Shown here piece by piece: positions 17,440 through 27,710 of a stretch of 64,000 bases of DNA. This DNA comes from Hydractinia symbiolongicarpus (Eukaryota > Cnidaria > Hydrozoa > Anthoathecata > Hydractiniidae). Under the pieces are notes generated by a model. The model saw nothing but the letters and a program-made list of their open reading frames with translations, was not told the DNA's origin and made no database searches. Made by a program: the position numbers and the translations under genes. The stretch lies in contig NC_079877.1 of NCBI RefSeq assembly GCF_029227915.1, positions 8,556,001-8,620,000 of the forward strand. The letters run 5' to 3'. Each line of letters begins with the position of its first letter. Position 1 is the first letter of the stretch.

Positions 17440-17512
17440 GCCCGGTTAGCTCAGTCGGTAGAGCATCTGACTTTTAATCTGAGGGTCGCGGTTTCGAGTC
17501 CCTCATCGGGCG
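17440..17512 (+). tRNA. tRNA-Lys(TTT), probably impaired
   Basis: Unit 14. A29U (17468) breaks the anticodon stem; G53U (17492) breaks the T-stem and B box. Confidence 0.75.
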
Positions 17513-17619
17513 TAACAATTATTTGGTACGATGGTGAACTAACTTTCACCACAATGTCTTGTCGAAAGAGGATGAATAACGTAACATTTGCGGAGTGGCA
17601 AAGGCGAAGCAAACTTGAT

Positions 17620-17692
17620 GGGGAACTAGCTCAGATGGTAGAGCGCTCGCTTAGCATGCGAGAGGTACCGGGATCGATGCCCGGGTTCTCCA
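17620..17692 (+). tRNA. tRNA-Ala(AGC)
   Basis: Unit 14, consensus. Confidence 0.96.
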
Positions 17693-17760
17693 ATGCCTTT
17701 TCCATAGGCGTAAAATAAATGAAATTTGCGCAGAGCAATTTGCAGCAGCGTTCGTGTCAT

Positions 17761-17876
17761 GTCGGGATGGCCGAGCGGTCTAAGGCGCCAGACTCAAGAC
17801 AAAATGTTCTTCCACTCATCGCGTGGAGAATTCTGGTCCTCGAATGAGGGCGTGGGTTCGAATCCCACTTCCGACA
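17761..17876 (+). tRNA. tRNA-Leu(CAA) with intron
   Basis: Unit 14, consensus. Confidence 0.95.
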
Positions 17877-17917
17877 ACTTTTCCCTGCCACACAAAATTT
17901 TAGGCCTAAAATGCAAG

Positions 17918-18011
17918 TCCACCGAGCCGGATTTGAACCAGCGACCTAAGGATGCCTGAGTGGTATAAGTTCGTCTACAGTCCTCCGCTCTACCAACTGA
18001 GCTATCGGTGG
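17918..18011 (-). tRNA. tRNA-Tyr(GTA) with intron
   Basis: Unit 14, consensus. Confidence 0.95.
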
Positions 18012-18104
18012 ATGTAGCATCGTACAGTTCTTGTGCAGGACTATGCAGGTCATGTCACGTTTGTAGTATGACGTGGTTTTTAAAATGATGCGATAGCTCG
18101 CACG

Positions 18105-18176
18105 TAGCAGAGGGCGGTTTCGATCCACCGACCTCTGGGTTATGGGCCCAGCACGCTTCCTCTGCGCCACTCTGCT
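18105..18176 (-). tRNA. Initiator tRNA-Met(CAT), variant
   Basis: Unit 14. A63G (18115) makes a U51:G63 wobble in the T-stem; likely mild. Confidence 0.92.
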
Positions 18177-18264
18177 GAAGGTAGGTAAGCTGAAATGTGT
18201 CTGATGTAAGGTGTAGTTTAGTATTGCGAACAGCACTCGAACTATGACCTTTTTACCATTTCCA

Positions 18265-18337
18265 GGGGGATTAGCTCACATGGTAGAGCGCTCGCTTTGC
18301 ATGCGAGAGGTACCGGGATCGATGCCCGGATCCTCCA
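18265..18337 (+). tRNA. tRNA-Ala(TGC)
   Basis: Unit 15, consensus. Confidence 0.96.
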
Positions 18338-18596
18338 AGACGATGTTTTTAATTTATTTATTTTTATACTAATTTCAGTAGTTGCCAATGGTCATAAGAG
18401 GATTTATGATGCTCCTAAGATTACCTGGTATTAATAATAATAATAATAATACTAAACCGCGCTGCATATGTCTAGAGCATTTCTTGCTGTTTAATTTCGC
18501 ATTGACAGTATACACAGTTTCAGCTTTTAACATGATCGACCGTGTGGCATTCGGGCATTGACGCCATCGCGAACATATTATTTAAATATGAACTCG

Positions 18597-18668
18597 TCCT
18601 CGGTAGTATAGTGGTAAGTATCCCCGCCTGTCACGCGGGAGACCGGGGTTCGATTCCCCGCCGGGGAG
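18597..18668 (+). tRNA. tRNA-Asp(GTC)
   Basis: Unit 15, consensus. Confidence 0.96.
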
Positions 18669-18741
18669 GTTCTTTTTATCTTGTCAATGTTTCGTTTCAC
18701 GTCAGTAGCGTTCGCGGGACTGTCCGGGAATACAGATTTAC

Positions 18742-18814
18742 GCCCGGTTAGCTCAGTCGGTAGAGCATCAGACTTTTAATCTGAGGGTCGCGGGTTCGAG
18801 TCCCTCATCGGGCG
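18742..18814 (+). tRNA. tRNA-Lys(TTT)
   Basis: Unit 15, consensus. Confidence 0.95.
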
Positions 18815-18921
18815 TAACAATTATTTGGTACGATGGTGAACTAACTTTCACCACAATGTCTTGTCGAAAGAGGATGAATAACGTAACATTTGCGGAGTGG
18901 CAAAGGCGAAGCAAACTTGAT

Positions 18922-18994
18922 GGGGAACTAGCTCAGATGGTAGAGCGCTCGCTTAGCATGCAAGAGGTACCGGGATCGATGCCCGGGTTCTCCA
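18922..18994 (+). tRNA. tRNA-Ala(AGC), variant
   Basis: Unit 15. G41A (18962) breaks an anticodon-stem pair. Confidence 0.87.
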
Positions 18995-19062
18995 ATGCCT
19001 TTTCCATAGGCGTAAAATAAATGAAATTTGCGCAGAGCAATTTGCAGCAGCGTTCGTGTCAT

Positions 19063-19178
19063 GTCGGGATGGCCGAGCGGTCTAAGGCGCCAGACTCAAG
19101 ACAAAATGTTCTTCCACTCATCGCGTGAAGAATTCTGGTCCTCGAATGAGGGCGTGGGTTCGAATCCCACTTCCGACA
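19063..19178 (+). tRNA. tRNA-Leu(CAA) with intron
   Basis: Unit 15. Exons consensus; intron G-to-A at 19128 within the intron hairpin stem. Confidence 0.94.
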
Positions 19179-19219
19179 ACTTTTCCCTGCCACACAAAAT
19201 TTTAGGCCTAAAATGCAAG

Positions 19220-19313
19220 TCCACCGAGCCGGATTTGAACCAGCGACCTAAGGATGCCTGAGTGGTATAAGTTCGTCTACAGTCCTCCGCTCTACCAACT
19301 GAGCTATCGGTGG
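19220..19313 (-). tRNA. tRNA-Tyr(GTA) with intron
   Basis: Unit 15, consensus. Confidence 0.95.
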
Positions 19314-19406
19314 ATGTAGCATCGTACAGTTCTTGTGCAGGACTATGCTGGTCATGTCACGTTTGTAGTATGACGTGGTTTTTAAAATGATGCGATAGCT
19401 CGCACG

Positions 19407-19478
19407 TAGCAGAGGGTGGTTTCGATCCACCGACCTCTGGGTTATGGGCCCAGCACGCTTCCTCTGCGCCACTCTGCT
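19407..19478 (-). tRNA. Initiator tRNA-Met(CAT)
   Basis: Unit 15, consensus. Confidence 0.96.
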
Positions 19479-19566
19479 GAAGGTAGGTAAGCTGAAATGT
19501 GTCTGATGTAAGGTGTAGTTTAGTATTGCGAACAGCACTCGAACTATGACCTTTTTACCATTTCCA

Positions 19567-19639
19567 GGGGGATTAGCTCACATGGTAGAGCGCTCGCTTT
19601 GCATGCGAGAGGTACCGGGATCGATGCCCGGATCCTCCA
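19567..19639 (+). tRNA. tRNA-Ala(TGC)
   Basis: Unit 16, consensus. Confidence 0.96.
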
Positions 19640-19898
19640 AGACGATGTTTTTAATTTATTTATTTTTATACTAATTTCAGTAGTTGCCAATGGTCATAAG
19701 AGGATTTATGATGCTCCTAAGATTACCTGGTATTAATAATAATAATAATAATACTAAACCGCGCTGCATATGTCTAGAGCATTTCTTGCTGTTTAATTTC
19801 GCATTGACAGTATACACAGTTTCAGCTTTTAACATGATCGACCGTGTGGCATTCGGGCATTGACGCCATCGCGAACATATTATTTAAATATGAACTCG

Positions 19899-19970
19899 TC
19901 CTCGGTAGTATAGTGGTAAGTATCCCCGCCTGTCACGCGGGAGACCGGGGTTCGATTCCCCGCCGGGGAG
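19899..19970 (+). tRNA. tRNA-Asp(GTC)
   Basis: Unit 16, consensus. Confidence 0.96.
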
Positions 19971-20043
19971 GTTCTTTTTATCTTGTCAATGTTTCGTTTC
20001 ACGTCAGTAGCGTTCGCGGGACTGTCCGGGAATACAGATTTAC

Positions 20044-20116
20044 GCCCGGTTAGCTCAGTCGGTAGAGCATCAGACTTTTAATCTGAGGGTCGCGGGTTCG
20101 AGTCCCTCATCGGGCG
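20044..20116 (+). tRNA. tRNA-Lys(TTT)
   Basis: Unit 16, consensus. Confidence 0.95.
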
Positions 20117-20223
20117 TAACATTTATTTGGTACGATGGTAAACTAACTTTCACCACAATGTCTTGTCGAAAGAGGATGAATAACGTAACATTTGCGGAGT
20201 GGCAAAGGCGAAGCAAACTTGAT

Positions 20224-20296
20224 GGGGAACTAGCTCAGATGGTAGAGCGCTCGCTTAGCATGCGAGAGGTACCGGGATCGATGCCCGGGTTCTCCA
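20224..20296 (+). tRNA. tRNA-Ala(AGC)
   Basis: Unit 16, consensus. Confidence 0.96.
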
Positions 20297-20364
20297 ATGC
20301 CTTTTCCATAGGCGTAAAATAAATGAAATTTGCGCAGAGCAATTTGCAGCAGCGTTCGTGTCAT

Positions 20365-20480
20365 GTCGGGATGGCCGAGCGGTCTAAGGCGCCAGACTCA
20401 AGACAATATGTTCTTCCACTCATCGCGTGGAGAATTCTGGTCCTCGAATGAGGGCGTGGGTTCGAATCCCACTTCCGACA
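20365..20480 (+). tRNA. tRNA-Leu(CAA) with intron
   Basis: Unit 16. Exons consensus; intron A-to-T at 20407. Confidence 0.94.
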
Positions 20481-20521
20481 ACTTTTCCCTGCCACACAAA
20501 ATTTTAGGCCTAAAATGCAAG

Positions 20522-20615
20522 TCCACCGAGCCGGATTTGAACCAGCGACCTAAGGATGCCTGAGTGGTATAAGTTCGTCTACAGTCCTCCGCTCTACCAA
20601 CTGAGCTATCGGTGG
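20522..20615 (-). tRNA. tRNA-Tyr(GTA) with intron
   Basis: Unit 16, consensus. Confidence 0.95.
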
Positions 20616-20708
20616 ATGTAGCATCGTACAGTTCTTGTGCAGGACTATGCAGGTCATGTCACGTTTGTAGTATGACGTGGTTTTTAAAATGATGCGATAG
20701 CTCGCACG

Positions 20709-20780
20709 TAGCAGAGGGTGGTTTCGATCCACCGACCTCTGGGTTATGGGCCCAGCACGCTTCCTCTGCGCCACTCTGCT
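20709..20780 (-). tRNA. Initiator tRNA-Met(CAT)
   Basis: Unit 16, consensus. Confidence 0.96.
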
Positions 20781-20868
20781 GAAGGTAGGTAAGCTGAAAT
20801 GTGTCTGATGTAAGGTGTAGTTTAGTATTGCGAACAGCACTCGAACTATGACCTTTTTACCATTTCCA

Positions 20869-20941
20869 GGGGGATTAGCTCACATGGTAGAGCGCTCGCT
20901 TTGCATGCGAGAGGTACCGGGATCGATGCCCGGATCCTCCA
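20869..20941 (+). tRNA. tRNA-Ala(TGC)
   Basis: Unit 17, consensus. Confidence 0.96.
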
Positions 20942-21200
20942 AGACGATGTTTTTAATTTATTTATTTTTATACTAATTTCAGTAGTTGCCAATGGTCATA
21001 AGAGGATTTATGATGCTCCTAAGATTACCTCGTATTAATAATAATAATAATAATACTAAACCGCGCTGCATATGTCTAGAGCATTTCTTGCTGTTTAATT
21101 TCGCATTGACAGTATACACAGTTTCAGCTTTTAACATGATCGACCGTGTGGCATTCGGGCATTGACGCCATCGCGAACATATTATTTAAATATGAACACG

Positions 21201-21272
21201 TCCTCGGTAGTATTGTGGTAAGTATCCCCGCCTGTCACGCGGGAGACCGGGGTTCGATTCCCCGCCGGGGAG
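21201..21272 (+). tRNA. tRNA-Asp(GTC), variant
   Basis: Unit 17. A14U (21214) removes the universal A14 that pairs with U8 and lies in the A box. Confidence 0.8.
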
Positions 21273-21345
21273 GTTCTTTTTATCTTGTCAATGTTTCGTT
21301 TCACGTCAGTAGCGTTCGCGGGACTGTCCGGGAATACAGATTTAC

Positions 21346-21418
21346 GACCGGTTAGCTCAGTCGGTAGAGCATCAGACTTTTAATCTGAGGGTCGCGGGTT
21401 CGAGTCCCTCATCGGGCG
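21346..21418 (+). tRNA. tRNA-Lys(TTT), variant
   Basis: Unit 17. C2A (21347) breaks acceptor pair C2:G71. Confidence 0.84.
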
Positions 21419-21525
21419 TAACAATTATTTGGTACGATGGTGAACTAACTTTCACCACAATGTCTTGTCGAAAGAGGATGAATAACGTAACATTTGCGGG
21501 GTGGCAAAGGCGAAGCAAACTTGAT

Positions 21526-21598
21526 GGGGAACTAGCTCAGATGGTAGAGCGCTCGCTTAGCATGCGAGAGGTACCGGGATCGATGCCCGGGTTCTCCA
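21526..21598 (+). tRNA. tRNA-Ala(AGC)
   Basis: Unit 17, consensus. Confidence 0.96.
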
Positions 21599-21666
21599 AT
21601 GCCTTTTCCATAGGCGTAAAATAAATGAAATTTTCGCAGAGCATTTTGCAGCAGCGTTCGTGTCAT

Positions 21667-21782
21667 GTCGGGATGGCCGAGCGGTCTAAGGCGCCAGACT
21701 CAAGACAAAATGTTCTTCCACTCATCGCGTGGAGAATTCTGGTCCTCGAATGAGGGCGTGGGTTCGAATCCCACTTCCGACA
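21667..21782 (+). tRNA. tRNA-Leu(CAA) with intron
   Basis: Unit 17, consensus; two substitutions in the upstream flank. Confidence 0.95.
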
Positions 21783-21823
21783 ACTTTTCCCTGCCACACA
21801 AAATTTTAGGCCTAAAATGCAAG

Positions 21824-21917
21824 TCCACCGAGCCGGATTTGAACCAGCGACCTAAGGATGCCTGAGTGGTATAAGTTCGTCTACAGTCCTCCGCTCTACC
21901 AACTGAGCTATCGGTGG
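21824..21917 (-). tRNA. tRNA-Tyr(GTA) with intron
   Basis: Unit 17, consensus. Confidence 0.95.
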
Positions 21918-22010
21918 ATGTAGCATCGTACAGTTCTTGTGCAGGACTATGCAGGTCATGTCACGTTTGTAGTATGACGTGGTTTTTAAAATGATGCGAT
22001 AGCTCGCACG

Positions 22011-22082
22011 TAGCAGAGGGTGGTTTCGATCCACCGACCTCTGGGCTATGGGCCCAGCACGCTTCTTCTGCGCCACTCTGCT
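22011..22082 (-). tRNA. Initiator tRNA-Met(CAT), variant
   Basis: Unit 17. A38G (22046) in the anticodon loop, shared with unit 20, and G18A (22066) at a conserved D-loop G. Confidence 0.82.
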
Positions 22083-22170
22083 GAAGGTAGGTAAGCTGAA
22101 ATGTGTCTGATGTAAGGTGTAGTTTAGTATTGCGAACAGCACTCGAACTATGACCTTTTTACCATTTCCA

Positions 22171-22243
22171 GGGGGATTAGCTCACATGGTAGAGCGCTCG
22201 CTTTGCATGCGAGAGGTACCGGGATCGATGCCCGGATCCTCCA
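22171..22243 (+). tRNA. tRNA-Ala(TGC)
   Basis: Unit 18, consensus. Confidence 0.96.
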
Positions 22244-22502
22244 AGACGATGTTTTTAATTTATTTATTTTTATACTAATTTCAGTAGTTGCCAATGGTCA
22301 TAAGAGGATTTATGATGCTCCTAAGATTACCTGGTATTAATAATAATAATAATAATACTAAACCGCGCTGCATATGTCTAGAGCATTTCTCGCTGTTTAA
22401 TTTCGCATTGACAGTATACACAGTTTCAGCTTTTAACATGATCGACCGTGTGGCATTCGGGCATTGACGCCATCGCGAACATATTATTTAAATATGAACT
22501 CG

Positions 22503-22574
22503 TCCTCGGTAGTATAGTGGTAAGTATCCCCGCCTGTCACGCGGGAGACCGGGGTTCGATTCCCCGCCGGGGAG
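22503..22574 (+). tRNA. tRNA-Asp(GTC)
   Basis: Unit 18, consensus. Confidence 0.96.
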
Positions 22575-22647
22575 GTTCTTTTTATCTTGTCAATGTTTCG
22601 TTTCACGTCAGTAGCGTTCGCGGGACTGTCCGGGAATACAGATTTAC

Positions 22648-22720
22648 GCCCGGTTAGCTCAGTCGGTAGAGCATCAGACTTTTAATCTGAGGGTCGCGGG
22701 TTCGAGTCCTTCATCGGGCG
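22648..22720 (+). tRNA. tRNA-Lys(TTT), variant
   Basis: Unit 18. C63U (22710) makes G51:U63 beside the standing C50-U64 mismatch. Confidence 0.87.
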
Positions 22721-22827
22721 TAACAATTATTTGGTACGATGGTGAACTAACTTTCACCACAATGTCTTGTCGAAAGAGGATGAATAACGTAACATTTGCG
22801 GAGTGGCAAAGGCGAACCAAACTTGAT

Positions 22828-22900
22828 GGGGAACTAGCTCAGATGGTAGAGCGCTCGCTTAGCATGCGAGAGGTACCGGGATCGATGCCCGGGTTCTCCA
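22828..22900 (+). tRNA. tRNA-Ala(AGC)
   Basis: Unit 18, consensus. Confidence 0.96.
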
Positions 22901-22968
22901 ATGCCTTTTCCATAGGCGTAAAATAAATGAAATTTGCGCAGAGCAATTTGCAGCAGCGTTCGTGTCAT

Positions 22969-23084
22969 GTCGGGATGGCCGAGCGGTCTAATGCGCCAGA
23001 CTCAAGACAAAATGTTCTTCCACTCATTGCGTGGAGAATTCTGGTCCTCGAATGAGGGCGTGGGTTCGAATCCCACTTCCGACA
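22969..23084 (+). tRNA. tRNA-Leu(CAA) with intron, variant
   Basis: Unit 18. G-to-U at 22992 breaks a D-stem pair; intron-loop C-to-T at 23028, as in units 34, 35 and 37. Confidence 0.85.
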
Positions 23085-23125
23085 ACTTTTCCCTGCCACA
23101 CAAAATTTTAGGCCTAAAATGCAAG

Positions 23126-23219
23126 TCCACCGAGCCGGATTTGAACCAGCGACCTAAGGATGCCTGAGTGGTATAAGTTCGTCTACAGTCCTCCGCTCTA
23201 CCAACTGAGCTATCGGTGG
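23126..23219 (-). tRNA. tRNA-Tyr(GTA) with intron
   Basis: Unit 18, consensus. Confidence 0.95.
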
Positions 23220-23312
23220 ATGTAGCATCGTACAGTTCTTGTGCAGGACTATGCAGATCATGTCACGTTTGTAGTATGACGTGGTTTTTAAAATGAAGCG
23301 ATAGCTCGCACG

Positions 23313-23384
23313 TAGCAGAGGGCGGTTTCGATCCACCGAACTCTGGGTTATGGGCCCAGCACGCTTCCTCTGCGCCACTCTGCT
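23313..23384 (-). tRNA. Initiator tRNA-Met(CAT), variant
   Basis: Unit 18. A63G (23323, wobble) as in unit 14, plus G46U (23340) in the variable loop. Confidence 0.87.
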
Positions 23385-23472
23385 GAAGGTAGGTAAGCTG
23401 AAATGTGTCTGATGTAAGGTGTAGTTTAGTATTGCGAACAGCACTCGAACTATGACCTTTTTACCATTTCCA

Positions 23473-23545
23473 GGGGGATTAGCTCACATGGTAGAGCGCT
23501 CGCTTTGCATGCGAGAGGTACCGGGATCGATGCTCGGATCCTCCA
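23473..23545 (+). tRNA. tRNA-Ala(TGC), variant
   Basis: Unit 19. C62U (23534) makes a G52:U62 wobble and alters the B box. Confidence 0.9.
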
Positions 23546-23804
23546 AGACGATGTTTTTAATTTATTTATTTTTATACTAATTTCAGTAGTTGCCAATGGT
23601 CATAAGAGGATTTATGATGCTCCTAAGATTACCTGGTATTAATAATAATAATAATAATACTAAACCGCGCTGCATATGTCTAGAGCATTTCTTGCTGTTT
23701 AATTTCGCATTGACAGTATACACAGTTTCAGCTTTTAACATGATCGACCGTGTGGCATTCGGGCATTGACGCCATCGCGAACATATTATTTAAATATGAA
23801 CTCG

Positions 23805-23876
23805 TCCTCGGTAGTATAGTGGTAAGTATCCCCGCCTGTCACGCGGGAGACCGGGGTTCGATTCCCCGCCGGGGAG
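23805..23876 (+). tRNA. tRNA-Asp(GTC)
   Basis: Unit 19, consensus. Confidence 0.96.
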
Positions 23877-23949
23877 GTTCTTTTTATCTTGTCAATGTTT
23901 CGTTTCACGTCAGTAGCGTTCGCGGGACTGTCCGGGAATACAGATTTAC

Positions 23950-24022
23950 GCCCGGTTAGCTCAGTCGGTAGAGCATCAGACTTTTAATCTGAGGGTCGCG
24001 GGTTCGAGTCCCTCATCGGGCG
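23950..24022 (+). tRNA. tRNA-Lys(TTT)
   Basis: Unit 19, consensus. Confidence 0.95.
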
Positions 24023-24129
24023 TAACAATTATTTGGTACGATGGTGAACTAACTTTCACCACATTGTCTTGTCGAAAGAGGATGAATAACGTAACATTTG
24101 CGGAGTGGCAAAGGCGAAGCAAACTTGAT

Positions 24130-24202
24130 GGGGAACTAGCTCAGATGGTAGAGCGCTCGCTTAGCATGCGAGAGGTACCGGGATCGATGCCCGGGTTCTC
24201 CA
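24130..24202 (+). tRNA. tRNA-Ala(AGC)
   Basis: Unit 19, consensus. Confidence 0.96.
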
Positions 24203-24270
24203 ATGCCTTTTCCATAGGCGTAAAATAAATGAAATTTGCGCAGAGCAATTTGCAGCAGCGTTCGTGTCAT

Positions 24271-24386
24271 GTCGGGATGGCCGAGCGGTCTAAGGCGCCA
24301 GACTCAAGACAAAATGTTCTTCCACTCATCGCGTGGAGAATTCTGGTCCTCGAATGAGGGCGTGGGTTCGAATCCCACTTCCGACA
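24271..24386 (+). tRNA. tRNA-Leu(CAA) with intron
   Basis: Unit 19, consensus. Confidence 0.95.
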
Positions 24387-24427
24387 ACTTTTCCCTGCCA
24401 CACAAAATTTTAGGCCTAAAATGCAAG

Positions 24428-24521
24428 TCCACCGAGCCGGATTTGAACCAGCGACCTAAGGATGCCTGAGTGGTATAAGTTCGTCTACAGTCCTCCGCTC
24501 TACCAACTGAGCTATCGGTGG
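24428..24521 (-). tRNA. tRNA-Tyr(GTA) with intron
   Basis: Unit 19, consensus. Confidence 0.95.
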
Positions 24522-24614
24522 ATGTAGCATCGTACAGTTCTTGTGCAGGACTATGCAGGTCATGTCACGTTTGTAGTATGACGTGGTTTTTAAAATGATG
24601 CGATAGCTCGCACG

Positions 24615-24686
24615 TAGCAGAGGGTGGTTTCGATCCACCGACCTCTGGGTTATGGGCCCAGCACGCTTCCTCTGCGCCACTCTGCT
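24615..24686 (-). tRNA. Initiator tRNA-Met(CAT)
   Basis: Unit 19, consensus. Confidence 0.96.
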
Positions 24687-24774
24687 AAAGGTAGGTAAGC
24701 TGAAATGTGTCTGATGTAAGGTGTAGTTTAGTATTGCGAACAGCACTCGAACTATGACCTTTTTACCATTTCCA

Positions 24775-24847
24775 GGGGGATTAGCTCACATGGTAGAGCG
24801 CTCGCTTTGCATGCGAGAGGTACCGGGATCGATGCCCGGATCCTCCA
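24775..24847 (+). tRNA. tRNA-Ala(TGC)
   Basis: Unit 20, consensus. Confidence 0.96.
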
Positions 24848-25106
24848 AGACGATGTTTTTAATTTATTTATTTTTATACTAATTTCAGTAGTTGCCAATG
24901 GTCATAAGAGGATTTATGATGCTCCTAAGATTACCTGGTATTAATAATAATAATAATAATACTAAACCGCGCTGCATATGTCTAGAGCATTTCTTGCTGT
25001 TTAATTTCGCATTGACAGTATACACAGTTTCAGCTTTTAACATGATCGACCGTGTGGCATTCGGGCATTGACGCCGTCGCGAACATATTATTTAAATATG
25101 AACTCG

Positions 25107-25178
25107 TCCTCGGTAGTATAGTGGTAAGTATCCCCGCCTGTCACGCGGAAGACCGGGGTTCGATTCCCCGCCGGGGAG
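25107..25178 (+). tRNA. tRNA-Asp(GTC), variant
   Basis: Unit 20. G43A (25149) breaks C27:G43; shared with unit 21. Confidence 0.86.
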
Positions 25179-25251
25179 GTTCTTTTTATCTTGTCAATGT
25201 TTCGTTTCACGTCAGTAGCGTTCGCGGGACTGTCCGGGAATACAGATTTAC

Positions 25252-25324
25252 GCCCGGTTAGCTCAGTCGGTAGAGCATCAGACTTTTAATCTGAGGGTCG
25301 CGGGTTCGAGTCCCTCATCGGGCG
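25252..25324 (+). tRNA. tRNA-Lys(TTT)
   Basis: Unit 20, consensus. Confidence 0.95.
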
Positions 25325-25431
25325 TAACAATTATTTGGTACGATGGTGAACTAACTTTCACCACAATGTCTTGTCGAAAGAGGATGAATAACGTAACATT
25401 TGCGGAGTGGCAAAGGCGAAGCAAACTTGAT

Positions 25432-25504
25432 GGGGAACTAGCTCAGATGGTAGAGCGCTCGCTTAGCATGCGAGAGGTACCGGGATCGATGCCCGGGTTC
25501 TCCA
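25432..25504 (+). tRNA. tRNA-Ala(AGC)
   Basis: Unit 20, consensus. Confidence 0.96.
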
Positions 25505-25572
25505 ATGCCTTTTCCATAGGCGTAAAATAAATGAAATTTGCGCAGAGCAATTTGCAGCAGCGTTCGTGTCAT

Positions 25573-25688
25573 GTCGGGATGGCCGAGCGGTCTAAGGCGC
25601 CAGACTCAAGACAAAATGTTCTTCCACTCATCGCGTGGAGAATTCTGGTCCTCGAATGAGGGCGTGGGTTCGAATCCCACTTCCGACA
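25573..25688 (+). tRNA. tRNA-Leu(CAA) with intron
   Basis: Unit 20, consensus. Confidence 0.95.
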
Positions 25689-25729
25689 ACTTTTCCCTGC
25701 CACACAAAATTTTAGGCCTAAAATGCAAG

Positions 25730-25823
25730 TCCACCGAGCCGGATTTGAACCAGCGACCTAAGGATGCCTGAGTGGTATAAGTTCGTCTACAATCCTCCGC
25801 TCTACCAACTGAGCTATCGGTGG
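25730..25823 (-). tRNA. tRNA-Tyr(GTA) with intron, variant
   Basis: Unit 20. C32U (25792) in the anticodon loop; likely tolerated. Confidence 0.92.
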
Positions 25824-25916
25824 ATGTAGCATCGTACAGTTCTTGTGCAGGACTATGCAGGTCATGTCACGTTTGTAGTATGACGTGGTTTTTAAAATGA
25901 TGCGATAGCTCGCACG

Positions 25917-25988
25917 TAGCAGAGGGTGGTTTCGATCCACCGACCTCTGGGCTGTGGGCCCAGCACGCTTCCTCTGCGCCACTCTGCT
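25917..25988 (-). tRNA. Initiator Met body with CAC (Val) anticodon
   Basis: Unit 20. U36C (25954) changes the anticodon, complement 25954-25956, from CAT to CAC, which pairs with GUG. A38G (25952) is also present. All initiator hallmarks (A1:U72, A54, A60, three G:C pairs) remain. If expressed it could be a GUG-reading initiator or could be charged with valine; mutation without function is equally possible. Confidence 0.85.
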
Positions 25989-26076
25989 GAAGGTAGGTAA
26001 GCTGAAATGTGTCTGATGTAAGGTGTAGTTTAGTATTGCGAACAGCACTCGAACTATGACCTTTTTACCATTTCCA

Positions 26077-26149
26077 GGGGGATTAGCTCACATGGTAGAG
26101 CGCTCGCTTTGCATGCGAGAGGTACCGGGATCGATGCCCGGATCCTCCA
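26077..26149 (+). tRNA. tRNA-Ala(TGC)
   Basis: Unit 21, consensus. Confidence 0.96.
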
Positions 26150-26408
26150 AGACGATGTTTTTAATTTATTTATTTTTATACTAATTTCAGTAGTTGCCAA
26201 TGGTCATAAGAGGATTTATGATGCTCCTAAGATTACCTGGTATTAATAATAATAATAATAATACTAAACCGCGCTGCATATGTCTAGAGCATTTCTTGCT
26301 GTTTAATTTCGCATTGACAGTATACACAGTTTCAGCTTTTAACATGATCGACCGTGTGGCATTCGGGCATTGACGCCGTCGCGAACATATTATTTAAATA
26401 TGAACTCG

Positions 26409-26480
26409 TCCTCGGTAGTATAGTGGTAAGTATCCCCGCCTGTCACGCGGAAGACCGGGGTTCGATTCCCCGCCGGGGAG
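26409..26480 (+). tRNA. tRNA-Asp(GTC), variant
   Basis: Unit 21. G43A (26451), same as unit 20. Confidence 0.86.
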
Positions 26481-26553
26481 GTTCTTTTTATCTTGTCAAT
26501 GTTTCGTTTCACGTCAGTAGCGTTCGCGGGACTGTCCGGGAATACAGATTTAC

Positions 26554-26626
26554 GCCCGGTTAGCTCAGTCGGTAGAGCATCAGACTTTTAATCTGAGGGT
26601 CGCGGGTTCGAGTCCCTCATCGGGCG
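26554..26626 (+). tRNA. tRNA-Lys(TTT)
   Basis: Unit 21, consensus. Confidence 0.95.
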
Positions 26627-26733
26627 TAACAATTATTTGGTACGATGGTGAACTAACTTTCACCACAATGTCTTGTCGAAAGAGGATGAATAACGTAACA
26701 TTTGCGGAGTGGCAAAGGCGAAGCAAACTTGAT

Positions 26734-26806
26734 GGGGAACTAGCTCAGATGGTAGAGCGCTCGCTTAGCATGCGAGAGGTACCGGGATCGATGCCCGGGT
26801 TCTCCA
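26734..26806 (+). tRNA. tRNA-Ala(AGC)
   Basis: Unit 21, consensus. Confidence 0.96.
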
Positions 26807-26874
26807 ATGCCTTTTCCATAGGCGTAAAATAAATGAAATTTGCGCAGAGCAATTTGCAGCAGCGTTCGTGTCAT

Positions 26875-26990
26875 GTCGGGATGGCCGAGCGGTCTAAGGC
26901 GCCAGACTCAAGACAAAATGTTCTGTCACTCATCGCGTGGAGAATTCTGGTCCTCGAATGAGGGCGTGGGTTCGAATCCCACTTCCGACA
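26875..26990 (+). tRNA. tRNA-Leu(CAA) with intron
   Basis: Unit 21. Exons consensus; intron T-to-G at 26925 in the hairpin stem. Confidence 0.94.
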
Positions 26991-27031
26991 ACTTTTCCCT
27001 GCCACACAAAATTTTAGGCCTAAAATGCAAG

Positions 27032-27125
27032 TCCACCGAGCCGGATTTGAACCAGCGACCTAAGGATGCCTGAGTGGTATAAGTTCGTCTACAGTCCTCC
27101 GCTCTACCAACTGAGCTATCGGTGG
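27032..27125 (-). tRNA. tRNA-Tyr(GTA) with intron
   Basis: Unit 21, consensus. Confidence 0.95.
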
Positions 27126-27218
27126 ATGTAGCATCGTACAGTTCTTGTGCAGGACTATGCAAGTCATGTCACGTTTGTAGTATGACGTGGTTTTTAAAAT
27201 GATGCGATAGCTCGCACG

Positions 27219-27290
27219 TAGCAGAGGGTGGTTTCGATCCACCGACCTCTGGGTTATGGGCCCAGCACGCTTCCTCTGCGCCACTCTGCT
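27219..27290 (-). tRNA. Initiator tRNA-Met(CAT)
   Basis: Unit 21, consensus. Confidence 0.96.
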
Positions 27291-27378
27291 GAAGGTAGGT
27301 AAGCTGAAATGTGTCTGATGTAAGGTGTAGTTTAGTATTGCGAACAGCACTCGAACTATGACCTTTTTACCATTTCCA

Positions 27379-27451
27379 GGGGGATTAGCTCACATGGTAG
27401 AGCGCTCGCTTTGCATGCGAGAGGTACCGGGATCGATGCCCGGATCCTCCA
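27379..27451 (+). tRNA. tRNA-Ala(TGC)
   Basis: Unit 22, consensus. Confidence 0.96.
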
Positions 27452-27710
27452 AGACGATGTTTTTAATTTATTTATTTTTATACTAATTTCAGTAGTTGCC
27501 AATGGTCATAAGAGGATTTATGATGCTCCTAAGATTACCTGGTATTAATAATAATAATAATAATACTAAACCGCGCTGCATATGTCTAGAGCATTTCTTG
27601 CTGTTTAATTTCGCATTGACAGTATACACAGTTTCAGCTTTTAACATGATCGACCGTGTGGCATTCGGGCATTGACGCCGTCGCGAACATATTATTTAAA
27701 TATGAACTCG

